Source: Planctomycetales bacterium (GTDB lineage Bacteria > Planctomycetota > Planctomycetia > Pirellulales > Thermoguttaceae). Taken from it: 54,952 nt of DNA. Made by a program: the position numbers and the translations under genes. Below are positions 16,350 through 24,701 of the stretch, piece by piece. Positions within the stretch are counted from its first letter, which is position 1; the number at the start of each line of letters is the position of its first letter. The stretch spans positions 1 to 54,952 of the forward strand of contig SKOZ01000030.1 in NCBI GenBank assembly GCA_007119795.1, written 5' to 3'. The notes beneath the pieces are model-generated. The model did no database searches, was not told where the DNA came from, and was given only the letters and a program-made list of their open reading frames with translations.

Positions 16350-17693
16350 ATGTTCGACGAAGTCGATGTATTCCACCGCGGCGTCGCCCACCAGGAGAAG
16401 AAGGACTTCGACCTGGCCATCGACGCCTTTTCCGAAGCCATTCGACTGAACCCCCGCTATGTGGAAGCCTATTTCGGCCGCGGCAACGCCTACGAGGCCA
16501 AAGGGCTCTACGAGCGGGCCCTCGACGACTACAACGCGGTGCTGGACTTCAGCCCCCGCGAGCCGGCTGCCTTCTTCAACCGCGGCTGCGCCCAGAGCAA
16601 GCGCGGCGAACGCGCGGCGGCTCTGGCCGACTACGACAAGGCCATCGAGCTCGATCCGAACTCTGCCAAGGCCTACTACAACCGCGGCCTGCTCCGTTTC
16701 CGCGGCCGGGAGCTCGACGCCGCCATGGCCGACTACGACGAAGCCCTCCGCGTCGACGACCAGGATGCGGAAGTCTTCATCTCCCGCGGGCTGGTCCACC
16801 TCGTCCGCGGGGCGGTCGACGAGGCCTTGGCTGAGTTCGACGCCGCTATCCGCATCGATCCGAACAACTCCAAGGCCCACGGCAACCGGGGCAACGCCCT
16901 GGAGATGCGCGGCGACTTCGACGGGGCCGTGGCCGAATACGGTGAGGTGCTCCGCATCGACCGACGAGACGCCAAGGCCCATGCCAACCGCGCGCTGGTG
17001 CTCGTGAAGCAGGGGCGCCTCGACGAGGCACTCGCCGACTTCACCGCGGCCGTTGAGCTGAATCCGAAGAGCGCCGAGGCCCATCTCGGCCGGGGGGCGG
17101 CTTACATGAAGAAGCGGCTTGTGGAGAAGGCCCTCGCCGATTTCGCCGAGACCCTGCGGCTGGAGCCGGGCCGCACCGAGGCGTACGTTCAGCGCGGCGC
17201 CGCTCTGGCCGCACTGGGGCGGCGCGAGGAGGCCCACGCCGACTACGACCGGGCGTTGGCGGCCGATCCGCGCTCGGTCGAGGCGCGCTTCGGCAAGGCG
17301 GCACTCTGCGGCGCGGGCGGCGACCTCGACGCCGCGATCGCCGAGTACACCCGCGTCGTCGACCAGCGCGCCGGCCACGCCCGCGCCTTCTGCCAGCGGG
17401 GCGTCGTCTACGCGCGAAAGGGCGCGCTGGCGGAAGCGGTGGCCGACTACGACGAGGCCATCCGCATCGACCCGAAGTACGCCAGCGCCTACTACAACCG
17501 CGGGCTGGTCCGGCGGCTCCAGGGGGCCTTCGAACAGAGTATCGAAGACTTCAGCCAGACGATCCGTTACAACCCCACCTTCGCCAAGGCCTACCAGAAC
17601 CGCGCCCTGGCCTACGACGCCCTGGGGCAGGCGAGCAGGGCGGCCGCCGATCTGAGAAAGGCCAACCAGCTCGAGGCCCGCGGGAAGGGATGA
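16350..17693 (+). CDS. Tetratricopeptide-repeat protein (about 13 repeats)
   Basis: This encodes 447 residues, almost exactly 13 units of 34. Each unit shows the TPR pattern, for example AYYNRGLLRFRGRELDAAMADYDEALRVDD and AYYNRGLVRRLQGAFEQSIEDFSQTIRYNP. There is no signal peptide or membrane segment, so it is probably cytoplasmic. TPR superhelices hold protein partners together. The degenerate GGDEF protein is encoded just upstream. ATG 16350 follows an array of heptamers, and no GGAGG-like site is present, so translation may depend on the leader or be leaderless. It converges on the porin gene, with 8 bp between the stops. Confidence 0.85.
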   Translation: MFDEVDVFHRGVAHQEKKDFDLAIDAFSEAIRLNPRYVEAYFGRGNAYEAKGLYERALDDYNAVLDFSPREPAAFFNRGCAQSKRGERAAALADYDKAIELDPNSAKAYYNRGLLRFRGRELDAAMADYDEALRVDDQDAEVFISRGLVHLVRGAVDEALAEFDAAIRIDPNNSKAHGNRGNALEMRGDFDGAVAEYGEVLRIDRRDAKAHANRALVLVKQGRLDEALADFTAAVELNPKSAEAHLGRGAAYMKKRLVEKALADFAETLRLEPGRTEAYVQRGAALAALGRREEAHADYDRALAADPRSVEARFGKAALCGAGGDLDAAIAEYTRVVDQRAGHARAFCQRGVVYARKGALAEAVADYDEAIRIDPKYASAYYNRGLVRRLQGAFEQSIEDFSQTIRYNPTFAKAYQNRALAYDALGQASRAAADLRKANQLEARGKG

Positions 17694-17701
17694 CGGTCGC
17701 C

Positions 17702-19138
17702 TCAGAACGTGACCACCAGGTCGGTGGCGAAGGTGAACTGATCCGAGCGGGCGCCGTCGCCGAAGGGGAGGTTGCCCGCCACGTCGCCGCTGCCGCCGTA
17801 CCAGTCCCAGCGGACCTCGGGGCGGAGGACGACGTTGGCGTGGGGCCGCCAGTTCAGTCCCATCGTCAGCGCGGTGAAGGTGCCCGCGAAGCCCGGGCCG
17901 CCATCCCACCCGAACGTCTCGGGAGCGTTACCGCATCCGGCGACCGCCGCCCCCCGCTCGTCGCGGAAGAAGTCGACCCGCACGCCCGCCGACCAGCGGG
18001 GGTTGATCTGGCGGATCAGGTGGTTCGTCAGACCGTACCAGAGGGCGTGTTCGTCGCCACGGGGGTCGCCGCGTCGCTCGGTGCCCAGATCGTTCTGCAG
18101 GACGTAGGTCCAGTCTTCGGAGAGCTGCTGCCTCCAGACGAAGGTGTGGACGAAGCGGTCGTTCAAGAAGGGGTGCCTGGGGCCGTGGTTGAGATGGTAG
18201 GAGAGCTCCGTGCCGCCGCCGGGGCTGGTCCACGCCATACCCCCGAGGAAATCCCAGCGGTCGTTGGGATCCTCGAACATGAGCGAGCCGCGGTGCGTGC
18301 CCGCCTTGACCGACCACCGCTCGGTGAGCTGGTAGGAGGCCATCACGCCGGTGACCAGTAGGGGCTGGTTGTAGCAGAGGCCGTAGGCGTGGGAGTAGAA
18401 GAAGTTGGCCACGGAGGGGATGATTTCGTGCCCGAACGAGGGCGCCCACCGGCCGAGGCGGACGGTGAGGTTGTTGCGCGCCACGTCCAGATAGAACTGG
18501 GGGAGCGCCATGCCGTAAAGCTGGTAGGCCCCGTTGATGCGGTTCTCCAGGCCAAGGCTGTTCGCGAACCGCCAGTCGGTGCCGTAGATCACGTCGACGC
18601 GGCCGCCCCAGTCCCAGCCGGCACCGGTTTCGACAGGACGGTCGAAGAAGAGCCAGAGCTGGTTGAGCTGGTATTCGCCCGCGCGATCGTTGGTCGCCAG
18701 GGGACCGTTGAAGCGGTCGTCAGGGGCGAGGGCATTGGCCGTGATCCCCTGCTGGATCCAGCCGCCCATGGCGATCCGCCGGCGTTCGAGAAACCCCGGC
18801 TGGGGGAGACGCCACGGATCGCCGAGTTCGCAGCACCGCGCGCACCGCCAACAGCGGCACGGCTGCGCCCCGAGCGGGCCCAGGGGAGCCGGGGGTATGG
18901 ACTCTTCGTCAACCGCTTCCGACTCGAAGGACGCCGACGCGACGGGGAGGCTACGCATCGGCAGCGGCGGCAGCATCCCCGCGCCACCCGCGTCGTAGTC
19001 CACTTCGCGGTCGGTGGCGAACGCCCCGGCATCCGGCTGGTGCCATCGCGGTCCCCCACCGAAGGTGCTGCCCGCTGCCGGGAGCGAAAGCACGATCGCC
19101 AGTCCGCCAACGAACCCTATTGCCGCAATTCGAGCCAT
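17702..19138 (-). CDS. Outer-membrane beta-barrel porin (BBP2-like)
   Basis: This encodes 478 residues with a signal peptide (MARIAAIGFVGGLAIVLSL, cleaved near AAGS). A Cys-rich linker (CRCWRCARCC) follows, and then a beta barrel of alternating aromatic and polar strands ending in TFATDLVVTF. A C-terminal Phe on the last strand is the usual signal for barrel insertion. The segments GGWIQQGITANA, YQLNQLWLFFDRPV and FFYSHAYGLCYNQPLLVTG match the planctomycete porin family called BBP2/OmpL-like. Likely role: general diffusion or solute channel in the outer membrane. The Cys cluster before the barrel is unusual. Confidence 0.8.
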   Translation of the reverse strand: MARIAAIGFVGGLAIVLSLPAAGSTFGGGPRWHQPDAGAFATDREVDYDAGGAGMLPPLPMRSLPVASASFESEAVDEESIPPAPLGPLGAQPCRCWRCARCCELGDPWRLPQPGFLERRRIAMGGWIQQGITANALAPDDRFNGPLATNDRAGEYQLNQLWLFFDRPVETGAGWDWGGRVDVIYGTDWRFANSLGLENRINGAYQLYGMALPQFYLDVARNNLTVRLGRWAPSFGHEIIPSVANFFYSHAYGLCYNQPLLVTGVMASYQLTERWSVKAGTHRGSLMFEDPNDRWDFLGGMAWTSPGGGTELSYHLNHGPRHPFLNDRFVHTFVWRQQLSEDWTYVLQNDLGTERRGDPRGDEHALWYGLTNHLIRQINPRWSAGVRVDFFRDERGAAVAGCGNAPETFGWDGGPGFAGTFTALTMGLNWRPHANVVLRPEVRWDWYGGSGDVAGNLPFGDGARSDQFTFATDLVVTF

Positions 19139-19329
19139 GACCGGTCACTCCGTTCTTGGACATGCCTGTGCCACCGTGCATCAGCAGGCTTCGCGCATGT
19201 ACTCATCGGACGGCTTGCCGGCGCGTCTCAACGGCTGGGGGGGAAAACCTCATCGGAGCGATGGACTTTTCCGGTCTGCGCGTAGTGGTTATGCGGGCTG
19301 CGGAGGTTTCGCGGACGACATGTCGCAGC

Positions 19330-19809
19330 CTAGCGGCTGCGGAGGCGGGATCGGAGCTCGGCGACGAGGGGTTCGCAGCGGGTGCCGACGGCACGCACCT
19401 CGAAACGCCGCGAAGTCTCGCCGGTGACCTCGATATGGACCTCCAGACGCTCCTCGGGCAGACATCCGGCCACGCGGTCGGCCCATTCGACGACGGTCAG
19501 GCCGTCGCCGTCGAAGTACTCGTCGGGCCCAAGATCGAGGAACTCGGCTTCGCCGGCAAGCCGGTAGGCGTCGAAGTGGTAGAGCGGGCAACGGCCGGGG
19601 TACTCTTGGAGGAGCACGAAGGTCGGGCTGACCACACGGCCAGGGGGCACACCGAGGGCGGCGGCCATCGCCTGAACCAAACGCGTCTTGCCCGAGCCCA
19701 GCGTGCCGCAGAGCGCAACCGTCGTCCCCTCGGGGAGCACTTCCCCAAGGGCCGTTCCCAAGGCCGCCGTGTCGGCCTCATCCGCCGTCTCGAAGACAAA
19801 AGAAGTCAT
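19330..19809 (-). CDS. tsaE: tRNA t6A biosynthesis ATPase TsaE
   Basis: This encodes 159 residues. It starts with the ATG at 19809-19807, which overlaps the stop of thiL as ATGA, so the two are translationally coupled. It has a Walker A motif (CGTLGSGKTRL), the conserved SPTFVLLQEYPG, YHFDAYRL and VVEWADRV motifs, and normal length. TsaE works with TsaB and TsaD to make N6-threonylcarbamoyladenosine at position 37 of tRNAs that read ANN codons. The partners are not in this window. Confidence 0.93.
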   Translation of the reverse strand: MTSFVFETADEADTAALGTALGEVLPEGTTVALCGTLGSGKTRLVQAMAAALGVPPGRVVSPTFVLLQEYPGRCPLYHFDAYRLAGEAEFLDLGPDEYFDGDGLTVVEWADRVAGCLPEERLEVHIEVTGETSRRFEVRAVGTRCEPLVAELRSRLRSR

Positions 19810-20747
19810 TCCTCGAACCTGTGCTCCCATCCCCGCACGGCCAGCGGCCGGTGGCTCCCCGCGGGGTCGGCCTCAAAGAGTCCCAGCTTAGCAACGAACT
19901 CGCCGATCACCGTCAGCGGCACGGCAAGTGGTTGGTCGGCGATCAGACGCTCGGCCTCGGCAGCCGGCACCGCCAGGATGAGCTCGAAGTCCTCGCCGTC
20001 GCCCAGAGCGTGATCGAGAGGGCTGCGGCCGTCGTTCTGCTCGCGGGCGAGCCGCCGGGCGTCGTCGTGGATGGGGACCGCGGCCGTGTGGAGGACGGCG
20101 CCGCATCCGCTCTCCTCCAACAGATGGCTTAGATCGATGGCCAGGCCGTCGCTCACGTCGATCCCCGCGTGCAGCGTGTAGTCCGCCTGCAAGTGGAGGG
20201 CCTCGGCAACGCGGGGGCGGAAGTCGAGGTGCCGACCGAGGATGCTGCCGCCGAAGGCGCCGGTGACAACGATGCGGTCGCCGGGGCGGGCGCCGCCGCG
20301 CGTGAGCGGCCCGCGCGGTCCGAGAGTGCCGAAAACCGTGCTGCTGATGGCCAGCGGCCCGTCCCACGTGTTCGTATCACCACCGGCAAGTGCCAGGTGG
20401 AACTCCTCGGCAAGGGGAACGAAGCCCTCCGCCAGACGGCGGCCGACCTCCATCCCACCCCGGCGCGGAAGGAGGACGGCGATCACCGCTGCCAGTGGCC
20501 GGGCCGCCATGGCGGCAATGTCGCTGAGGCTCACCGCCAGGGCCTTGTGGCCCACGCGGCGGGTGTCGACGCGGTCCAGTTCGAAGTCCACGCCGTCGCT
20601 GAGCATGTCCACAGTAACGACGACCCGCTCACCCCGCGGGGTGCAAACGACCGCAGCATCGTCGCCGGGACCGAGCTCCACCGCCGGGTGCTGCGGCACC
20701 CGGGCCCGGAAGTGCCGGATGAGCTCGAATTCCGCGCCTCCGCTCAA
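19806..20747 (-). CDS. thiL: Thiamine-monophosphate kinase
   Basis: This encodes 313 residues. Motifs in order: ELGPGDDAAVV (ATP/Mg site), TVDMLSDGVDF, VGHKALAVSLSDIAAMAARP, LAGGDTNTWDGPLAISSTVFG, AGIDVSDGLAIDL and ALGDGEDFELIL. Together they identify ThiL, which phosphorylates thiamine monophosphate to the active cofactor thiamine pyrophosphate. An AAGGAGG sequence lies before the ATG on the minus strand (20752-20758). The gene follows the radical SAM gene by 12 bp and overlaps tsaE, so all three are probably co-transcribed. Confidence 0.93.
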   Translation of the reverse strand: MSGGAEFELIRHFRARVPQHPAVELGPGDDAAVVCTPRGERVVVTVDMLSDGVDFELDRVDTRRVGHKALAVSLSDIAAMAARPLAAVIAVLLPRRGGMEVGRRLAEGFVPLAEEFHLALAGGDTNTWDGPLAISSTVFGTLGPRGPLTRGGARPGDRIVVTGAFGGSILGRHLDFRPRVAEALHLQADYTLHAGIDVSDGLAIDLSHLLEESGCGAVLHTAAVPIHDDARRLAREQNDGRSPLDHALGDGEDFELILAVPAAEAERLIADQPLAVPLTVIGEFVAKLGLFEADPAGSHRPLAVRGWEHRFEE

Positions 20748-20759
20748 GGCAACCTCCTT

Positions 20760-22034
20760 CTACCCATAGCCCCCCATGCCGAAGAACAGCTGCCGCTTCA
20801 GCACGCGGTACAGCCAGTAGTCCTCCGGGATCTCCTGGTCCGCAAGATGGTGGCTCGTGCGTGATGGGGCAGCGGCCAACTCGGCGACGAGGTCCCGGCC
20901 GCTGAAGTCGGTGGCCTCCTGGCGGCGGAGGAAGTCGGCCAGCTCCCCAGGCCGCTCCAGGATCGCGCAGCCGCAGGGGGCGGGGCCGACGAACTGCTGG
21001 AACGCGCGGAGGAAACGACTCCCCTCGACAACCGCCACGAGATCGCCGCCACCTTCGCGGACCGTCTCACAGGCTACCGAAAGGGGTGGGCAGGGTTCGA
21101 CGCTCCCCCCGGCACCGATATGGAAGCCGAGCCCCGCGGCCGCGGGGCAGACCGCTCGGCCCTCAGCGTCCCAGTAGGTGTCGATGAGGACGATCGGGTG
21201 CCGGCGGCGAAGCGCCAGCAGGCGACGGCGAAGCTCGATCATCCGGTCTTCGGAAACACAAAGCCCTTCGGAGGGGGCCGTCCCCATGGGGCGATAGACA
21301 TAGTACCAAAGGTACATGGCACCGCCTTCGATGACGCGGCGGACGTATTCGTCGCTGAGAACCTCGTCGTAGTTGGCCGCAGTGACCGTGGTGGCTACGC
21401 CGAAGAGAACCTTTTGCTGCTTCAACCGCACGAGCCCCTCCGTGGCGGCAGCGAAGACACCTTCGCCGCGGCGGGCGTCGTTTGATGCTTCCAGGCCGTC
21501 GAGGCTCACCAGGGGGGTCACGTTCCCCAGGCGGCGGATGCGCGCCGCGGCACGTTCGTCGAGGTACATCCCGTTGGTGATGATCTGGAAATAGCACTCG
21601 GGGTGCCGCTCGACGATCCGCCACAACGGGCCGTACAGGAAGGGCTCACCACCGAGGAGGGTGTGGAAGAAGACTTGGCGGCGGCCGGCGGATGCGATGA
21701 TCCGCTCGACTTCGTCTTCGGTCAACGACCGCGGCGCCGCGGAGCCCTCGATCCAACAGCCCCGGCAACGGAGGTTGCAGGCCCCCGTGAGGGCGAGAAA
21801 AAGGAAGGGGGGAAATATCTCGCCGCGCCGGACCCGCTCGCGATGCGCCGCGATGGCACGGCGCCCCTTGCGGACCCAGAGCCAAAGGGCCTTGCACATC
21901 AAGCGGGGAGAGACCTCAGTGGCCGTTCGCAGGGCAAGTCGCAGAAGCATGAGGACTCGGGGGGACAGGAAGGGCAGCGCGTCGGCAGACCGCCGATTAT
22001 ACCTTGGCGCCACCCGCCTGTCCGCAGCGGACAC
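20760..22034 (-). CDS. Radical SAM protein
   Basis: This encodes up to 424 residues from GTG 22034; ATG 21950 (MLLRLALRTATEVSPRLM) gives 396 and is equally plausible, as neither has a strong ribosome-binding site. The cluster-binding motif C-N-L-R-C-R-G-C-W gives CxxxCxxC for a [4Fe-4S] cluster and S-adenosylmethionine. Next come LLGGEPFLYG and VSLDGLEASND, typical of the radical SAM barrel. The C-terminal part has extra cysteines (VCPAAAGLGFHIGAGGSVEPCPPLSVAC, CGCAI), probably binding an auxiliary cluster as in SPASM-type enzymes. The substrate is unknown. It is the first gene of the cluster with thiL and tsaE. Confidence 0.82.
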   Translation of the reverse strand: MSAADRRVAPRYNRRSADALPFLSPRVLMLLRLALRTATEVSPRLMCKALWLWVRKGRRAIAAHRERVRRGEIFPPFLFLALTGACNLRCRGCWIEGSAAPRSLTEDEVERIIASAGRRQVFFHTLLGGEPFLYGPLWRIVERHPECYFQIITNGMYLDERAAARIRRLGNVTPLVSLDGLEASNDARRGEGVFAAATEGLVRLKQQKVLFGVATTVTAANYDEVLSDEYVRRVIEGGAMYLWYYVYRPMGTAPSEGLCVSEDRMIELRRRLLALRRRHPIVLIDTYWDAEGRAVCPAAAGLGFHIGAGGSVEPCPPLSVACETVREGGGDLVAVVEGSRFLRAFQQFVGPAPCGCAILERPGELADFLRRQEATDFSGRDLVAELAAAPSRTSHHLADQEIPEDYWLYRVLKRQLFFGMGGYG

Positions 22035-22073
22035 CTCCGAAAAGGCGTGTCGTACCGGTTTTTCGGGATGGTT

Positions 22074-22331
22074 CTAGGGCAGCCAAGTCCAGGGCTGGTA
22101 CCAACGGGCACGTCCCGGCTCGGCAATCGGTTTCTGATAATCACGGGGGCGCGCACCCGTAATGGGGGGGCCGGCTTCGTTCTCAGGGTACGGGTCAAAT
22201 ACAACGGCACGTGTCCGCTGCTCATCCAGTCGGCCGGGGCGGTGCAGGTCGGGCATCGGCATGCCCGCGCAGCCACCGGCGACGCTAGGGGCCAGTACCA
22301 ACGCAATCACCGGCAGGACCAGGGTGCGCAT
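22074..22331 (-). CDS. Small planctomycete-type lipoprotein
   Basis: This encodes 85 residues from the ATG at 22331-22329. A hydrophobic signal (MRTLVLPVIALVLAPSVAGGC) ends in an A-G-G-C lipobox. The mature part contains F-D-P-Y-P-E-N-E-A-G-P-P-I-x-G-A-R-P-R-D-Y-Q-K-P and ends in ARWYQPWTWLP. I know this pattern from small conserved lipoproteins of planctomycetes, of unknown function. It stands alone just after the radical SAM cluster on the same strand. Confidence 0.7.
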   Translation of the reverse strand: MRTLVLPVIALVLAPSVAGGCAGMPMPDLHRPGRLDEQRTRAVVFDPYPENEAGPPITGARPRDYQKPIAEPGRARWYQPWTWLP

Positions 22332-22675
22332 CGCATCGCTCGCACGTTCGGAGGAAGCTCGGGCGCTTGCATGCACCGCGGGCGGAGGGGGGGATTATAC
22401 GGCCGGGAGGTGCCGGCCGAAAGGCCGAGTACCAATCCGTCTGCGAGTTCATCGGCCAAGGCCGATCGGCGGCTCGAAGTCTTTTCCCACAAACCAGTTA
22501 GCGCACAAGAATGTGCGGCGTCTGCCGCATGTAGCCCTTGATCGGACCATAGCGAAACGGAGGGAGCCGCCGGGTGGCTCCGATTCTCCGCTTCTGGGAG
22601 GGGGGTGGCGGCGGACTGAACGCCGCCAAGGCGGCCAAGAGCGATCGGCGAGGTGGAAATACCGGCGCCGCCATG

Positions 22676-22709
22676 AGAAAGGCCCGCTGTCGCGATCCGA
22701 CAACAGGCC
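22676..22709 (-). terminator. Terminator of tRNA-Asp
   Basis: On the minus strand a 12-bp stem (GGCCTGTTGTCG with CGACAGCGGGCC, including G-U pairs) is followed by TTTC. It begins 9 bp after the tRNA 3' end, as expected for an intrinsic terminator. Confidence 0.65.
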
Positions 22710-22717
22710 TTCAAAAG

Positions 22718-22791
22718 CGAGGACGACGGGACTCGAACCCGCAACCACTGGATCGACAGTCCAGTACTCTAACCAATTGAGCTACGTCCCC
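22718..22791 (-). tRNA. tRNA-Asp (GTC)
   Basis: The 74-nt gene reads GGGGACGTAGCTCAATTGG at its 5' end, with a D loop, an anticodon stem CTGGA/TCCAG around the loop CTGTCGA, and a T arm GCGGGTTCGAGTCCCG. In the loop the anticodon is GTC, which reads Asp codons. The acceptor stem GGGGACG/CGTCCTC has one G-U pair, and the discriminator base is G, as in tRNA-Asp. CCA is not encoded. Confidence 0.95.
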
Positions 22792-22949
22792 TCAATCCGA
22801 GAAATGATATTCTAGCTTCTCCGCTAATGGCTGCAAGGGGGGGAAATCGGGGGGCGGCGAGGAATCCGGGGCGGTCCTCCTGTGGCCGGTTGAGCGGTGG
22901 AAATCCCCCCGAACATGCTGGTGGGGGTACTCCCCTCGGCGAAGTTTTC

Positions 22950-22958
22950 TGCTATGAT
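22950..22958 (+). promoter_or_regulatory. Extended -10 promoter element of the two-component operon
   Basis: The sequence TGCTATGAT matches an extended -10 (TGnTATnnT). No good -35 is seen, which is common with extended -10 promoters. It lies 43 bp before the small ORF and about 200 bp before the histidine kinase start. Confidence 0.4.
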
Positions 22959-23000
22959 TGGCAGTGGGTAAGGCAAATCATCTGTTTGGAGGGGTACATG

Positions 23001-23147
23001 ATGGGGAGTTTGCCAGGCCCCCGATGGTTGCTGCTACGGGCGTGGGTGGAGGCTGGTCGGTTCAGCGGAGAGGCCATCGGTGGGGAGGTGGGGACCCCAC
23101 GGAAAACGGCAACGGTCGACGAGTTTGTGCGACTCGGTTCCCGTTGA
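23001..23147 (+). CDS. Possible 48-aa leader peptide before the histidine kinase
   Basis: ATG 23001 (ATG 22998 is in frame just before it) is preceded by GGAGGGG at 22988-22994, the best ribosome-binding site of this operon. The product is 48 residues (MGSLPGPRWLLLRAWVEAGR at its start), without known family, and it ends 13 bp before the kinase GTG. It could be a leader peptide that couples translation to the kinase, or the kinase could have a different start. Moderately supported by the binding site only. Confidence 0.4.
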   Translation: MGSLPGPRWLLLRAWVEAGRFSGEAIGGEVGTPRKTATVDEFVRLGSR

Positions 23148-23160
23148 GGTGGATGAAGCG

Positions 23161-23856
23161 GTGAACGACTCGGTAAGCGAACGTGCAGAGTTGCGCGAAG
23201 CGCAGCGGCGGTTGCGGCAGTACACCCGGGATCGGCAGTTGCTGGCCTACGAGATCCACGATGGGCTGGTGCAGTACGCGACGGGGGCACTGATGCAACT
23301 GGAGGCGATGTTGGACCACGAGGCGGTCCGGGAGAGTCCGGTGCGGCAAAACGTGGAGGCGGCGATCGAGCTGAGCCGCCGTGTCGTCACCGAGGGTCGG
23401 CGGCTGATCGGGGGGCTGCGCCCTCCACTACTGGAGGATCAGGGTCTGCCGGCGGCTTTGGGACATTTGGTAGACGCCTACCGCCGTTCGGGGCTGGCGA
23501 TCGAGTTCAGCGTGGAAGGCGCCTGCGACCGCCTCGACCCATTTACGGAGGAGACCCTCTTCCGCATCGTTCAGGAGGGGTTGACGAACGTGAGCCGCCA
23601 CAGCCGTTCGCCGCGGGCGACGGTACGATTGGCCCACGAAGGGGGCTGCGTCCGGGTGGAGATTCGTGACTTCGGAGTCGGGTTCGACCCCACGCGGGTC
23701 GCCATGGGGCACTGGGGCTTGGAGGGTATTCGCGAGCGGGCCCGCTTGCTGGACGGTCGGGCGGAGATCGCTTCGGCCCCCGGTGAGGGGACCCGCATTT
23801 GGGTGGAATTGCCCGCGGCCAAGGGCCGAGGAGAACTCGCGGCATCGCACGAATAG
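23161..23856 (+). CDS. Soluble sensor histidine kinase, NarX/DegS type (HisKA_3)
   Basis: This encodes 231 residues from GTG 23161 (AGGTGGATGAAG upstream). It has no transmembrane or sensor domain: a short coiled coil is followed directly by the HisKA_3 box YEIHDGLVQYATGALMQLE, with phospho-accepting His33. The HATPase domain has N (EGLTNVSRHS), D-F-G-V-G-F (G1 box) and GLEGIRERARLL with GEGTRIWVELP. It autophosphorylates and passes phosphate to the response regulator encoded 9 bp downstream. The lack of any sensor region suggests it detects an internal signal through the coiled coil or a partner. Confidence 0.88.
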   Translation: MNDSVSERAELREAQRRLRQYTRDRQLLAYEIHDGLVQYATGALMQLEAMLDHEAVRESPVRQNVEAAIELSRRVVTEGRRLIGGLRPPLLEDQGLPAALGHLVDAYRRSGLAIEFSVEGACDRLDPFTEETLFRIVQEGLTNVSRHSRSPRATVRLAHEGGCVRVEIRDFGVGFDPTRVAMGHWGLEGIRERARLLDGRAEIASAPGEGTRIWVELPAAKGRGELAASHE

Positions 23857-23865
23857 GAGTCTCGA

Positions 23866-24501
23866 ATGAGCACGATTCGATTGCTGATTGCGGACGACCA
23901 CGAGGTGGTCCGGTGCGGTCTGAAGAAGCTGTTGGCGGATACGGACATCGAAGTTGTCGGCGAAGTGGGGACCGGCGCGGCGGCCGTTCAGTTCGTGCTG
24001 GAAAACGAACTGGACCTTGCCATGCTGGACATCCGCATGCCGGACGGCGACGGTCTGACGGCGCTGGGACGCATTCGCCTCGACCGGCCGGAATTGCCGA
24101 TTCTCATGCTGTCCACGTTCGACAACCCCACGTACGTTGCCCGGTCGGTGGCCTTGGGGGCCAATGGTTACCTGCTGAAGGATTGCAGCCGTAACGCGAT
24201 GATCGAGGCGATCCGCGCGGCGGCGGCCGGCGAGAGTCTCTGGACGCGGGAGGAGCTCCGCCGGGTGACGGGCGCCCTGGCCACGCCGCGGCTGGCGAAC
24301 GACGTGGAAGTCCCCCTGACCCAGCGGGAGAGCGAGGTCCTGCGGCAGCTCGCCTATGGGCTGACGAACAAGGAGATCGCCCAGTCGCTGCACATCAGTT
24401 ATGAGACGGTGAAAGAGCACGTCCAGCACATCCTGCGGAAGATCGGCGTTTCCGACCGCACCCAGGCAGCGGTGTGGGCGGTTCGCAAGGAGCTCGTGTA
24501 G
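23866..24501 (+). CDS. NarL/FixJ-family response regulator
   Basis: This encodes 211 residues. The receiver domain (about 1-120) has the acidic pair D10-D11, phospho-acceptor D55 in LAMLDIRMPDGDG, and the conserved Lys in GYLLKDCS. The C-terminal LuxR-type helix-turn-helix reads LTQRESEVLRQLAYGLTNKE and on to ISYETVKEHVQHILRKIGV. It is the partner of the HisKA_3 kinase upstream; together they form a complete two-component system. Target promoters are not evident here. Confidence 0.93.
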   Translation: MSTIRLLIADDHEVVRCGLKKLLADTDIEVVGEVGTGAAAVQFVLENELDLAMLDIRMPDGDGLTALGRIRLDRPELPILMLSTFDNPTYVARSVALGANGYLLKDCSRNAMIEAIRAAAAGESLWTREELRRVTGALATPRLANDVEVPLTQRESEVLRQLAYGLTNKEIAQSLHISYETVKEHVQHILRKIGVSDRTQAAVWAVRKELV

Positions 24502-24701
24502 GGTGCCGGCAGAGTATTCTCCATGACCGCCGGAAATGGAGGTACTTCTTCCACCCGGCGCCCTGGTGCCGTTCATGGGCATGTACGGGTACCAAGCCAC
24601 CCGCCTGGTCAGGCAACCCGCTGCGCGTTGCGGGGTCGGAAGCCGATCGGCTAGGATGGGGGCCCCCGAGACGCCACCCTGCCCTTTCGTGGGATGATAT
24701 C

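Noticed and set aside
22827..23000. Histidine kinase start far upstream in this region
   Set aside because: The upstream frame with a strong ribosome-binding site is not the kinase frame; the kinase frame is without good start until GTG 23161.
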